From the NCBI GenBank assembly GCA_032718475.1, contig JAUCBJ010002453.1, positions 1 through 61,767 of the forward strand: a stretch of DNA of 61,767 bases, given 5' to 3'. The stretch is from Nemertoderma westbladi (Eukaryota; Xenacoelomorpha; Nemertodermatida; Nemertodermatidae). The notes below the pieces were generated by a model, which saw only the letters and a list, made by a program, of their open reading frames with translations, was not told the origin of the DNA and ran no database searches. A program made the position numbers and the translations under genes. This document shows positions 18,451 through 33,400 of the stretch, one piece after another (the stretch's first letter is position 1; each line of letters opens with the position of its first letter).

Positions 18451-21400
18451 ATCCTGAACCTATCCATACGTACCAGATATTGTCTGTGTGGTTTTCTAAG
18501 CGTTATTAATCCTGAACCATCCTTACGTACCAGATATTGTCTGTGTGGTTTTCTAAGCGTTATTAATCCTGAACCATCCTTACGTACCAGATATTGTCTG
18601 TGTGGTTTTCTAAGCGTTATTAATCCTGAACCATCCTTACGTACCAGATATTGTCTGTGTGGTTTTCTAAGCGTTATTAATCCTGAACCATCCTTACGTA
18701 CCAGATATTGTCTGTGTGGTTTTCTAAGCGTTATTAATCCTGAACCATCCTTACGTACCAGATATTGTCTGTGTGGTTTTCTAAGCGTTATTAATCCTGA
18801 ACCATCCTTACGTACCAGATATTGTCTGTGTGGTTTTCTAAGCGTTATTAATCCTGAACCATCCTTACGTACCAGATATTGTCTGTGTGGTTTTCTAAGC
18901 GTTATTAATCCTGAACCATCCTTACGTACCAGATATTGTCTGTGTGGTTTTCTAAGCGTTATTAATCCTGAACCATCCTTACGTACCAGATATTGTCTGT
19001 GTGGTTTTCTAAGCGTTATTAATCCTGAACCATCCATACGTACCAGATATTGTCTGTGTGGTTTTCTAAGCGTTATTAATCCTGAACCTATCCATACGTA
19101 CCAGATATTGTCTGTGTGGTTTTCTAAGCGTTATTAATCCTGAACCTATCCATACGTACCAGATATTGTCTGTGTGGTTTTCTAAGCGTTATTAATCCTG
19201 AACCATCCTTACGTACCAGATATTGTCTGTGTGGTTTTCTAAGCGTTATTAATCCTGAACCATCCATACGTACCAGATATTGTCTGTGTGGTTTTCTAAG
19301 CGTTATTAATCCTGAACCATCCATACGTACCAGATATTGTCTGTGTGGTTTTCTAAGCGTTATTAATCCTGAACCTATCCATACGTACCAGATATTGTCT
19401 GTGTGGTTTTCTAAGCGTTATTAATCCTGAACCTATCCATACGTACCAGATATTGTCTGTGTGGTTTTCTAAGCGTTATTAATCCTGAACCATCCTTACG
19501 TACCAGATATTGTCTGTGTGGTTTTCTAAGCGTTATTAATCCTGAACCATCCTTACGTACCAGATATTGTCTGTGTGGTTTTCTAAGCGTTATTAATCCT
19601 GAACCATCCTTACGTACCAGATATTGTCTGTGTGGTTTTCTAAGCGTTATTAATCCTGAACCATCCTTACGTACCAGATATTGTCTGTGTGGTTTTCTAA
19701 GCGTTATTAATCCTGAACCATCCTTACGTACCAGATATTGTCTGTGTGGTTTTCTAAGCGTTATTAATCCTGAACCATCCATACGTACCAGATATTGTCT
19801 GTGTGGTTTTCTAAGCGTTATTAATCCTGAACCTATCCATACGTACCAGATATTGTCTGTGTGGTTTTCTAAGCGTTATTAATCCTGAACCATCCTTACG
19901 TACCAGATATTGTCTGTGTGGTTTTCTAAGCGTTATTAATCCTGAACCTATCCATACGTACCAGATATTGTCTGTGTGGTTTTCTAAGCGTTATTAATCC
20001 TGAACCATCCTTACGTACCAGATATTGTCTGTGTGGTTTTCTAAGCGTTATTAATCCTGAACCTATCCTTACGTACCAGATATTGTCTGTGTGGTTTTCT
20101 AAGCGTTATTAATCCTGAACCATCCTTACGTACCAGATATTGTCTGTGTGGTTTTCTAAGCGTTATTAATCCTGAACCATCCTTACGTACCAGATATTGT
20201 CTGTGTGGTTTTCTAAGCGTTATTAATCCTGAACCATCCTTACGTACCAGATATTGTCTGTGTGGTTTTCTAAGCGTTATTAATCCTGAACCTATCCTTA
20301 CGTACCAGATATTGTCTGTGTGGTTTTCTAAGCGTTATTAATCCTGAACCATCCTTACGTACCAGATATTGTCTGTGTGGTTTTCTAAGCGTTATTAATC
20401 CTGAACCTATCCTTACGTACCAGATATTGTCTGTGTGGTTTTCTAAGCGTTATTAATCCTGAACCTATCCTTACGTACCAGATATTGTCTGTGTGGTTTT
20501 CTAAGCGTTATTAATCCTGAACCTATCCTTACGTACCAGATATTGTCTGTGTGGTTTTCTAAGCGTTATTAATCCTGAACCATCCTTACGTACCAGATAT
20601 TGTCTGTGTGGTTTTCTAAGCGTTATTAATCCTGAACCTATCCTTACGTACCAGATATTGTCTGTGTGGTTTTCTAAGCGTTATTAATCCTGAACCTATC
20701 CATACGTACCAGATATTGTCTGTGTGGTTTTCTAAGCGTTATTAATCCTGAACCTATCCTTACGTACCAGATATTGTCTGTGTGGTTTTCTAAGCGTTAT
20801 TAATCCTGAACCTATCCATACGTACCAGATATTGTCTGTGTGGTTTTCTAAGCGTTATTAATCCTGAACCATCCTTACGTACCAGATATTGTCTGTGTGG
20901 TTTTCTAAGCGTTATTAATCCTGAACCTATCCTTACGTACCAGATATTGTCTGTGTGGTTTTCTAAGCGTTATTAATCCTGAACCTATCCTTACGTACCA
21001 GATATTGTCTGTGTGGTTTTCTAAGCGTTATTAATCCTGAACCTATCCATACGTACCAGATATTGTCTGTGTGGTTTTCTAAGCGTTATTAATCCTGAAC
21101 CTATCCTTACGTACCAGATATTGTCTGTGTGGTTTTCTAAGCGTTATTAATCCTGAACCTATCCTTACGTACCAGATATTGTCTGTGTGGTTTTCTAAGC
21201 GTTATTAATCCTGAACCATCCTTACGTACCAGATATTGTCTGTGTGGTTTTCTAAGCGTTATTAATCCTGAACCATCCTTACGTACCAGATATTGTCTGT
21301 GTGGTTTTCTAAGCGTTATTAATCCTGAACCTATCCTTACGTACCAGATATTGTCTGTGTGGTTTTCTAAGCGTTATTAATCCTGAACCATCCTTACGTA

Positions 21401-24400
21401 CCAGATATTGTCTGTGTGGTTTTCTAAGCGTTATTAATCCTGAACCTATCCTTACGTACCAGATATTGTCTGTGTGGTTTTCTAAGCGTTATTAATCCTG
21501 AACCTATCCTTACGTACCAGATATTGTCTGTGTGGTTTTCTAAGCGTTATTAATCCTGAACCATCCTTACGTACCAGATATTGTCTGTGTGGTTTTCTAA
21601 GCGTTATTAATCCTGAACCTATCCTTACGTACCAGATATTGTCTGTGTGGTTTTCTAAGCGTTATTAATCCTGAACCATCCTTACGTACCAGATATTGTC
21701 TGTGTGGTTTTCTAAGCGTTATTAATCCTGAACCTATCCTTACGTACCAGATATTGTCTGTGTGGTTTTCTAAGCGTTATTAATCCTGAACCATCCTTAC
21801 GTACCAGATATTGTCTGTGTGGTTTTCTAAGCGTTATTAATCCTGAACCATCCTTACGTACCAGATATTGTCTGTGTGGTTTTCTAAGCGTTATTAATCC
21901 TGAACCTATCCTTACGTACCAGATATTGTCTGTGTGGTTTTCTAAGCGTTATTAATCCTGAACCTATCCTTACGTACCAGATATTGTCTGTGTGGTTTTC
22001 TAAGCGTTATTAATCCTGAACCATCCTTACGTACCAGATATTGTCTGTGTGGTTTTCTAAGCGTTATTAATCCTGAACCTATCCTTACGTACCAGATATT
22101 GTCTGTGTGGTTTTCTAAGCGTTATTAATCCTGAACCTATCCTTACGTACCAGATATTGTCTGTGTGGTTTTCTAAGCGTTATTAATCCTGAACCATCCT
22201 TACGTACCAGATATTGTCTGTGTGGTTTTCTAAGCGTTATTAATCCTGAACCATCCTTACGTACCAGATATTGTCTGTGTGGTTTTCTAAGCGTTATTAA
22301 TCCTGAACCTATCCTTACGTACCAGATATTGTCTGTGTGGTTTTCTAAGCGTTATTAATCCTGAACCATCCTTACGTACCAGATATTGTCTGTGTGGTTT
22401 TCTAAGCGTTATTAATCCTGAACCATCCTTACGTACCAGATATTGTCTGTGTGGTTTTCTAAGCGTTATTAATCCTGAACCATCCTTACGTACCAGATAT
22501 TGTCTGTGTGGTTTTCTAAGCGTTATTAATCCTGAACCATCCTTACGTACCAGATATTGTCTGTGTGGTTTTCTAAGCGTTATTAATCCTGAACCATCCT
22601 TACGTACCAGATATTGTCTGTGTGGTTTTCTAAGCGTTATTAATCCTGAACCATCCTTACGTACCAGATATTGTCTGTGTGGTTTTCTAAGCGTTATTAA
22701 TCCTGAACCATCCTTACGTACCAGATATTGTCTGTGTGGTTTTCTAAGCGTTATTAATCCTGAACCATCCTTACGTACCAGATATTGTCTGTGTGGTTTT
22801 CTAAGCGTTATTAATCCTGAACCATCCTTACGTACCAGATATTGTCTGTGTGGTTTTCTAAGCGTTATTAATCCTGAACCATCCTTACGTACCAGATATT
22901 GTCTGTGTGGTTTTCTAAGCGTTATTAATCCTGAACCTATCCTTACGTACCAGATATTGTCTGTGTGGTTTTCTAAGCGTTATTAATCCTGAACCATCCT
23001 TACGTACCAGATATTGTCTGTGTGGTTTTCTAAGCGTTATTAATCCTGAACCATCCTTACGTACCAGATATTGTCTGTGTGGTTTTCTAAGCGTTATTAA
23101 TCCTGAACCATCCTTACGTACCAGATATTGTCTGTGTGGTTTTCTAAGCGTTATTAATCCTGAACCATCCTTACGTACCAGATATTGTCTGTGTGGTTTT
23201 CTAAGCGTTATTAATCCTGAACCATCCTTACGTACCAGATATTGTCTGTGTGGTTTTCTAAGCGTTATTAATCCTGAACCATCCTTACGTACCAGATATT
23301 GTCTGTGTGGTTTTCTAAGCGTTATTAATCCTGAACCATCCTTACGTACCAGATATTGTCTGTGTGGTTTTCTAAGCGTTATTAATCCTGAACCATCCTT
23401 ACGTACCAGATATTGTCTGTGTGGTTTTCTAAGCGTTATTAATCCTGAACCATCCTTACGTACCAGATATTGTCTGTGTGGTTTTCTAAGCGTTATTAAT
23501 CCTGAACCATCCTTACGTACCAGATATTGTCTGTGTGGTTTTCTAAGCGTTATTAATCCTGAACCATCCTTACGTACCAGATATTGTCTGTGTGGTTTTC
23601 TAAGCGTTATTAATCCTGAACCATCCTTACGTACCAGATATTGTCTGTGTGGTTTTCTAAGCGTTATTAATCCTGAACCATCCTTACGTACCAGATATTG
23701 TCTGTGTGGTTTTCTAAGCGTTATTAATCCTGAACCATCCTTACGTACCAGATATTGTCTGTGTGGTTTTCTAAGCGTTATTAATCCTGAACCATCCTTA
23801 CGTACCAGATATTGTCTGTGTGGTTTTCTAAGCGTTATTAATCCTGAACCATCCTTACGTACCAGATATTGTCTGTGTGGTTTTCTAAGCGTTATTAATC
23901 CTGAACCTATCCTTACGTACCAGATATTGTCTGTGTGGTTTTCTAAGCGTTATTAATCCTGAACCATCCTTACGTACCAGATATTGTCTGTGTGGTTTTC
24001 TAAGCGTTATTAATCCTGAACCATCCTTACGTACCAGATATTGTCTGTGTGGTTTTCTAAGCGTTATTAATCCTGAACCATCCTTACGTACCAGATATTG
24101 TCTGTGTGGTTTTCTAAGCGTTATTAATCCTGAACCTATCCTTACGTACCAGATATTGTCTGTGTGGTTTTCTAAGCGTTATTAATCCTGAACCATCCTT
24201 ACGTACCAGATATTGTCTGTGTGGTTTTCTAAGCGTTATTAATCCTGAACCTATCCTTACGTACCAGATATTGTCTGTGTGGTTTTCTAAGCGTTATTAA
24301 TCCTGAACCATCCTTACGTACCAGATATTGTCTGTGTGGTTTTCTAAGCGTTATTAATCCTGAACCTATCCTTACGTACCAGATATTGTCTGTGTGGTTT

Positions 24401-27400
24401 TCTAAGCGTTATTAATCCTGAACCATCCTTACGTACCAGATATTGTCTGTGTGGTTTTCTAAGCGTTATTAATCCTGAACCATCCTTACGTACCAGATAT
24501 TGTCTGTGTGGTTTTCTAAGCGTTATTAATCCTGAACCATCCTTACGTACCAGATATTGTCTGTGTGGTTTTCTAAGCGTTATTAATCCTGAACCATCCT
24601 TACGTACCAGATATTGTCTGTGTGGTTTTCTAAGCGTTATTAATCCTGAACCATCCTTACGTACCAGATATTGTCTGTGTGGTTTTCTAAGCGTTATTAA
24701 TCCTGAACCATCCTTACGTACCAGATATTGTCTGTGTGGTTTTCTAAGCGTTATTAATCCTGAACCATCCTTACGTACCAGATATTGTCTGTGTGGTTTT
24801 CTAAGCGTTATTAATCCTGAACCATCCTTACGTACCAGATATTGTCTGTGTGGTTTTCTAAGCGTTATTAATCCTGAACCATCCTTACGTACCAGATATT
24901 GTCTGTGTGGTTTTCTAAGCGTTATTAATCCTGAACCATCCTTACGTACCAGATATTGTCTGTGTGGTTTTCTAAGCGTTATTAATCCTGAACCATCCTT
25001 ACGTACCAGATATTGTCTGTGTGGTTTTCTAAGCGTTATTAATCCTGAACCATCCTTACGTACCAGATATTGTCTGTGTGGTTTTCTAAGCGTTATTAAT
25101 CCTGAACCATCCTTACGTACCAGATATTGTCTGTGTGGTTTTCTAAGCGTTATTAATCCTGAACCATCCTTACGTACCAGATATTGTCTGTGTGGTTTTC
25201 TAAGCGTTATTAATCCTGAACCTATCCTTACGTACCAGATATTGTCTGTGTGGTTTTCTAAGCGTTATTAATCCTGAACCATCCTTACGTACCAGATATT
25301 GTCTGTGTGGTTTTCTAAGCGTTATTAATCCTGAACCTATCCTTACGTACCAGATATTGTCTGTGTGGTTTTCTAAGCGTTATTAATCCTGAACCATCCT
25401 TACGTACCAGATATTGTCTGTGTGGTTTTCTAAGCGTTATTAATCCTGAACCATCCTTACGTACCAGATATTGTCTGTGTGGTTTTCTAAGCGTTATTAA
25501 TCCTGAACCTATCCTTACGTACCAGATATTGTCTGTGTGGTTTTCTAAGCGTTATTAATCCTGAACCATCCTTACGTACCAGATATTGTCTGTGTGGTTT
25601 TCTAAGCGTTATTAATCCTGAACCATCCTTACGTACCAGATATTGTCTGTGTGGTTTTCTAAGCGTTATTAATCCTGAACCATCCTTACGTACCAGATAT
25701 TGTCTGTGTGGTTTTCTAAGCGTTATTAATCCTGAACCATCCTTACGTACCAGATATTGTCTGTGTGGTTTTCTAAGCGTTATTAATCCTGAACCATCCT
25801 TACGTACCAGATATTGTCTGTGTGGTTTTCTAAGCGTTATTAATCCTGAACCATCCTTACGTACCAGATATTGTCTGTGTGGTTTTCTAAGCGTTATTAA
25901 TCCTGAACCATCCTTACGTACCAGATATTGTCTGTGTGGTTTTCTAAGCGTTATTAATCCTGAACCTATCCTTACGTACCAGATATTGTCTGTGTGGTTT
26001 TCTAAGCGTTATTAATCCTGAACCTATCCTTACGTACCAGATATTGTCTGTGTGGTTTTCTAAGCGTTATTAATCCTGAACCTATCCTTACGTACCAGAT
26101 ATTGTCTGTGTGGTTTTCTAAGCGTTATTAATCCTGAACCTATCCTTACGTACCAGATATTGTCTGTGTGGTTTTCTAAGCGTTATTAATCCTGAACCTA
26201 TCCTTACGTACCAGATATTGTCTGTGTGGTTTTCTAAGCGTTATTAATCCTGAACCTATCCTTACGTACCAGATATTGTCTGTGTGGTTTTCTAAGCGTT
26301 ATTAATCCTGAACCATCCTTACGTACCAGATATTGTCTGTGTGGTTTTCTAAGCGTTATTAATCCTGAACCTATCCTTACGTACCAGATATTGTCTGTGT
26401 GGTTTTCTAAGCGTTATTAATCCTGAACCATCCTTACGTACCAGATATTGTCTGTGTGGTTTTCTAAGCGTTATTAATCCTGAACCATCCTTACGTACCA
26501 GATATTGTCTGTGTGGTTTTCTAAGCGTTATTAATCCTGAACCATCCTTACGTACCAGATATTGTCTGTGTGGTTTTCTAAGCGTTATTAATCCTGAACC
26601 ATCCTTACGTACCAGATATTGTCTGTGTGGTTTTCTAAGCGTTATTAATCCTGAACCATCCTTACGTACCAGATATTGTCTGTGTGGTTTTCTAAGCGTT
26701 ATTAATCCTGAACCTATCCTTACGTACCAGATATTGTCTGTGTGGTTTTCTAAGCGTTATTAATCCTGAACCTATCCTTACGTACCAGATATTGTCTGTG
26801 TGGTTTTCTAAGCGTTATTAATCCTGAACCTATCCTTACGTACCAGATATTGTCTGTGTGGTTTTCTAAGCGTTATTAATCCTGAACCTATCCTTACGTA
26901 CCAGATATTGTCTGTGTGGTTTTCTAAGCGTTATTAATCCTGAACCTATCCTTACGTACCAGATATTGTCTGTGTGGTTTTCTAAGCGTTATTAATCCTG
27001 AACCTATCCTTACGTACCAGATATTGTCTGTGTGGTTTTCTAAGCGTTATTAATCCTGAACCATCCTTACGTACCAGATATTGTCTGTGTGGTTTTCTAA
27101 GCGTTATTAATCCTGAACCTATCCTTACGTACCAGATATTGTCTGTGTGGTTTTCTAAGCGTTATTAATCCTGAACCTATCCTTACGTACCAGATATTGT
27201 CTGTGTGGTTTTCTAAGCGTTATTAATCCTGAACCTATCCTTACGTACCAGATATTGTCTGTGTGGTTTTCTAAGCGTTATTAATCCTGAACCTATCCTT
27301 ACGTACCAGATATTGTCTGTGTGGTTTTCTAAGCGTTATTAATCCTGAACCTATCCTTACGTACCAGATATTGTCTGTGTGGTTTTCTAAGCGTTATTAA

Positions 27401-30400
27401 TCCTGAACCTATCCTTACGTACCAGATATTGTCTGTGTGGTTTTCTAAGCGTTATTAATCCTGAACCTATCCTTACGTACCAGATATTGTCTGTGTGGTT
27501 TTCTAAGCGTTATTAATCCTGAACCATCCTTACGTACCAGATATTGTCTGTGTGGTTTTCTAAGCGTTATTAATCCTGAACCTATCCTTACGTACCAGAT
27601 ATTGTCTGTGTGGTTTTCTAAGCGTTATTAATCCTGAACCATCCTTACGTACCAGATATTGTCTGTGTGGTTTTCTAAGCGTTATTAATCCTGAACCATC
27701 CTTACGTACCAGATATTGTCTGTGTGGTTTTCTAAGCGTTATTAATCCTGAACCTATCCTTACGTACCAGATATTGTCTGTGTGGTTTTCTAAGCGTTAT
27801 TAATCCTGAACCTATCCTTACGTACCAGATATTGTCTGTGTGGTTTTCTAAGCGTTATTAATCCTGAACCATCCTTACGTACCAGATATTGTCTGTGTGG
27901 TTTTCTAAGCGTTATTAATCCTGAACCTATCCTTACGTACCAGATATTGTCTGTGTGGTTTTCTAAGCGTTATTAATCCTGAACCTATCCTTACGTACCA
28001 GATATTGTCTGTGTGGTTTTCTAAGCGTTATTAATCCTGAACCTATCCTTACGTACCAGATATTGTCTGTGTGGTTTTCTAAGCGTTATTAATCCTGAAC
28101 CATCCTTACGTACCAGATATTGTCTGTGTGGTTTTCTAAGCGTTATTAATCCTGAACCATCCTTACGTACCAGATATTGTCTGTGTGGTTTTCTAAGCGT
28201 TATTAATCCTGAACCTATCCTTACGTACCAGATATTGTCTGTGTGGTTTTCTAAGCGTTATTAATCCTGAACCATCCTTACGTACCAGATATTGTCTGTG
28301 TGGTTTTCTAAGCGTTATTAATCCTGAACCTATCCTTACGTACCAGATATTGTCTGTGTGGTTTTCTAAGCGTTATTAATCCTGAACCATCCTTACGTAC
28401 CAGATATTGTCTGTGTGGTTTTCTAAGCGTTATTAATCCTGAACCTATCCTTACGTACCAGATATTGTCTGTGTGGTTTTCTAAGCGTTATTAATCCTGA
28501 ACCATCCTTACGTACCAGATATTGTCTGTGTGGTTTTCTAAGCGTTATTAATCCTGAACCATCCTTACGTACCAGATATTGTCTGTGTGGTTTTCTAAGC
28601 GTTATTAATCCTGAACCATCCTTACGTACCAGATATTGTCTGTGTGGTTTTCTAAGCGTTATTAATCCTGAACCTATCCTTACGTACCAGATATTGTCTG
28701 TGTGGTTTTCTAAGCGTTATTAATCCTGAACCATCCTTACGTACCAGATATTGTCTGTGTGGTTTTCTAAGCGTTATTAATCCTGAACCTATCCTTACGT
28801 ACCAGATATTGTCTGTGTGGTTTTCTAAGCGTTATTAATCCTGAACCATCCTTACGTACCAGATATTGTCTGTGTGGTTTTCTAAGCGTTATTAATCCTG
28901 AACCTATCCTTACGTACCAGATATTGTCTGTGTGGTTTTCTAAGCGTTATTAATCCTGAACCATCCTTACGTACCAGATATTGTCTGTGTGGTTTTCTAA
29001 GCGTTATTAATCCTGAACCTATCCTTACGTACCAGATATTGTCTGTGTGGTTTTCTAAGCGTTATTAATCCTGAACCTATCCTTACGTACCAGATATTGT
29101 CTGTGTGGTTTTCTAAGCGTTATTAATCCTGAACCATCCTTACGTACCAGATATTGTCTGTGTGGTTTTCTAAGCGTTATTAATCCTGAACCTATCCTTA
29201 CGTACCAGATATTGTCTGTGTGGTTTTCTAAGCGTTATTAATCCTGAACCTATCCTTACGTACCAGATATTGTCTGTGTGGTTTTCTAAGCGTTATTAAT
29301 CCTGAACCTATCCATACGTACCAGATATTGTCTGTGTGGTTTTCTAAGCGTTATTAATCCTGAACCATCCTTACGTACCAGATATTGTCTGTGTGGTTTT
29401 CTAAGCGTTATTAATCCTGAACCTATCCTTACGTACCAGATATTGTCTGTGTGGTTTTCTAAGCGTTATTAATCCTGAACCATCCTTACGTACCAGATAT
29501 TGTCTGTGTGGTTTTCTAAGCGTTATTAATCCTGAACCTATCCTTACGTACCAGATATTGTCTGTGTGGTTTTCTAAGCGTTATTAATCCTGAACCATCC
29601 TTACGTACCAGATATTGTCTGTGTGGTTTTCTAAGCGTTATTAATCCTGAACCATCCTTACGTACCAGATATTGTCTGTGTGGTTTTCTAAGCGTTATTA
29701 ATCCTGAACCATCCTTACGTACCAGATATTGTCTGTGTGGTTTTCTAAGCGTTATTAATCCTGAACCATCCTTACGTACCAGATATTGTCTGTGTGGTTT
29801 TCTAAGCGTTATTAATCCTGAACCATCCTTACGTACCAGATATTGTCTGTGTGGTTTTCTAAGCGTTATTAATCCTGAACCATCCTTACGTACCAGATAT
29901 TGTCTGTGTGGTTTTCTAAGCGTTATTAATCCTGAACCATCCTTACGTACCAGATATTGTCTGTGTGGTTTTCTAAGCGTTATTAATCCTGAACCATCCT
30001 TACGTACCAGATATTGTCTGTGTGGTTTTCTAAGCGTTATTAATCCTGAACCATCCTTACGTACCAGATATTGTCTGTGTGGTTTTCTAAGCGTTATTAA
30101 TCCTGAACCATCCTTACGTACCAGATATTGTCTGTGTGGTTTTCTAAGCGTTATTAATCCTGAACCATCCTTACGTACCAGATATTGTCTGTGTGGTTTT
30201 CTAAGCGTTATTAATCCTGAACCTATCCTTACGTACCAGATATTGTCTGTGTGGTTTTCTAAGCGTTATTAATCCTGAACCATCCTTACGTACCAGATAT
30301 TGTCTGTGTGGTTTTCTAAGCGTTATTAATCCTGAACCATCCTTACGTACCAGATATTGTCTGTGTGGTTTTCTAAGCGTTATTAATCCTGAACCATCCT

Positions 30401-33400
30401 TACGTACCAGATATTGTCTGTGTGGTTTTCTAAGCGTTATTAATCCTGAACCATCCTTACGTACCAGATATTGTCTGTGTGGTTTTCTAAGCGTTATTAA
30501 TCCTGAACCATCCTTACGTACCAGATATTGTCTGTGTGGTTTTCTAAGCGTTATTAATCCTGAACCTATCCTTACGTACCAGATATTGTCTGTGTGGTTT
30601 TCTAAGCGTTATTAATCCTGAACCTATCCTTACGTACGAGATATTGTCTGTGTGGTTTTCTAAGCGTTATTAATCCTGAACCTATCCTTACGTACGAGAT
30701 ATTGTCTGTGTGGTTTTCTAAGCGTTATTAATCCTGAACCTATCCTTACGTACGAGATATTGTCTGTGTGGTTTTCTAAGCGTTATTAATCCTGAACCTA
30801 TCCTTACGTACCAGATATTGTCTGTGTGGTTTTCTAAGCGTTATTAATCCTGAACCTATCCTTACGTACCAGATATTGTCTGTGTGGTTTTCTAAGCGTT
30901 ATTAATCCTGAACCTATCCATACGTACCAGATATTGTCTGTGTGGTTTTCTAAGCGTTATTAATCCTGAACCTATCCTTACGTACCAGATATTGTCTGTG
31001 TGGTTTTCTAAGCGTTATTAATCCTGAACCTATCCTTACGTACGAGATATTGTCTGTGTGGTTTTCTAAGCGTTATTAATCCTGAACCTATCCTTACGTA
31101 CCAGATATTGTCTGTGTGGTTTTCTAAGCGTTATTAATCCTGAACCATCCTTACGTACCAGATATTGTCTGTGTGGTTTTCTAAGCGTTATTAATCCTGA
31201 ACCTATCCATACGTACCAGATATTGTCTGTGTGGTTTTCTAAGCGTTATTAATCCTGAACCTATCCTTACGTACCAGATATTGTCTGTGTGGTTTTCTAA
31301 GCGTTATTAATCCTGAACCATCCTTACGTACCAGATATTGTCTGTGTGGTTTTCTAAGCGTTATTAATCCTGAACCTATCCATACGTACCAGATATTGTC
31401 TGTGTGGTTTTCTAAGCGTTATTAATCCTGAACCATCCTTACGTACCAGATATTGTCTGTGTGGTTTTCTAAGCGTTATTAATCCTGAACCTATCCATAC
31501 GTACCAGATATTGTCTGTGTGGTTTTCTAAGCGTTATTAATCCTGAACCATCCTTACGTACCAGATATTGTCTGTGTGGTTTTCTAAGCGTTATTAATCC
31601 TGAACCTATCCTTACGTACCAGATATTGTCTGTGTGGTTTTCTAAGCGTTATTAATCCTGAACCATCCTTACGTACCAGATATTGTCTGTGTGGTTTTCT
31701 AAGCGTTATTAATCCTGAACCTATCCTTACGTACCAGATATTGTCTGTGTGGTTTTCTAAGCGTTATTAATCCTGAACCTATCCTTACGTACCAGATATT
31801 GTCTGTGTGGTTTTCTAAGCGTTATTAATCCTGAACCTATCCTTACGTACCAGATATTGTCTGTGTGGTTTTCTAAGCGTTATTAATCCTGAACCTATCC
31901 TTACGTACCAGATATTGTCTGTGTGGTTTTCTAAGCGTTATTAATCCTGAACCTATCCATACGTACCAGATATTGTCTGTGTGGTTTTCTAAGCGTTATT
32001 AATCCTGAACCATCCTTACGTACCAGATATTGTCTGTGTGGTTTTCTAAGCGTTATTAATCCTGAACCATCCTTACGTACCAGATATTGTCTGTGTGGTT
32101 TTCTAAGCGTTATTAATCCTGAACCTATCCTTACGTACCAGATATTGTCTGTGTGGTTTTCTAAGCGTTATTAATCCTGAACCATCCTTACGTACCAGAT
32201 ATTGTCTGTGTGGTTTTCTAAGCGTTATTAATCCTGAACCATCCTTACGTACCAGATATTGTCTGTGTGGTTTTCTAAGCGTTATTAATCCTGAACCTAT
32301 CCTTACGTACCAGATATTGTCTGTGTGGTTTTCTAAGCGTTATTAATCCTGAACCTATCCTTACGTACCAGATATTGTCTGTGTGGTTTTCTAAGCGTTA
32401 TTAATCCTGAACCTATCCTTACGTACCAGATATTGTCTGTGTGGTTTTCTAAGCGTTATTAATCCTGAACCATCCTTACGTACCAGATATTGTCTGTGTG
32501 GTTTTCTAAGCGTTATTAATCCTGAACCTATCCATACGTACCAGATATTGTCTGTGTGGTTTTCTAAGCGTTATTAATCCTGAACCATCCTTACGTACCA
32601 GATATTGTCTGTGTGGTTTTCTAAGCGTTATTAATCCTGAACCTATCCATACGTACCAGATATTGTCTGTGTGGTTTTCTAAGCGTTATTAATCCTGAAC
32701 CATCCTTACGTACCAGATATTGTCTGTGTGGTTTTCTAAGCGTTATTAATCCTGAACCTATCCTTACGTACCAGATATTGTCTGTGTGGTTTTCTAAGCG
32801 TTATTAATCCTGAACCATCCTTACGTACCAGATATTGTCTGTGTGGTTTTCTAAGCGTTATTAATCCTGAACCTATCCATACGTACCAGATATTGTCTGT
32901 GTGGTTTTCTAAGCGTTATTAATCCTGAACCATCCTTACGTACCAGATATTGTCTGTGTGGTTTTCTAAGCGTTATTAATCCTGAACCTATCCATACGTA
33001 CCAGATATTGTCTGTGTGGTTTTCTAAGCGTTATTAATCCTGAACCATCCTTACGTACCAGATATTGTCTGTGTGGTTTTCTAAGCGTTATTAATCCTGA
33101 ACCTATCCATACGTACCAGATATTGTCTGTGTGGTTTTCTAAGCGTTATTAATCCTGAACCTATCCATACGTACCAGATATTGTCTGTGTGGTTTTCTAA
33201 GCGTTATTAATCCTGAACCATCCTTACGTACCAGATATTGTCTGTGTGGTTTTCTAAGCGTTATTAATCCTGAACCTATCCTTACGTACCAGATATTGTC
33301 TGTGTGGTTTTCTAAGCGTTATTAATCCTGAACCATCCTTACGTACCAGATATTGTCTGTGTGGTTTTCTAAGCGTTATTAATCCTGAACCTATCCTTAC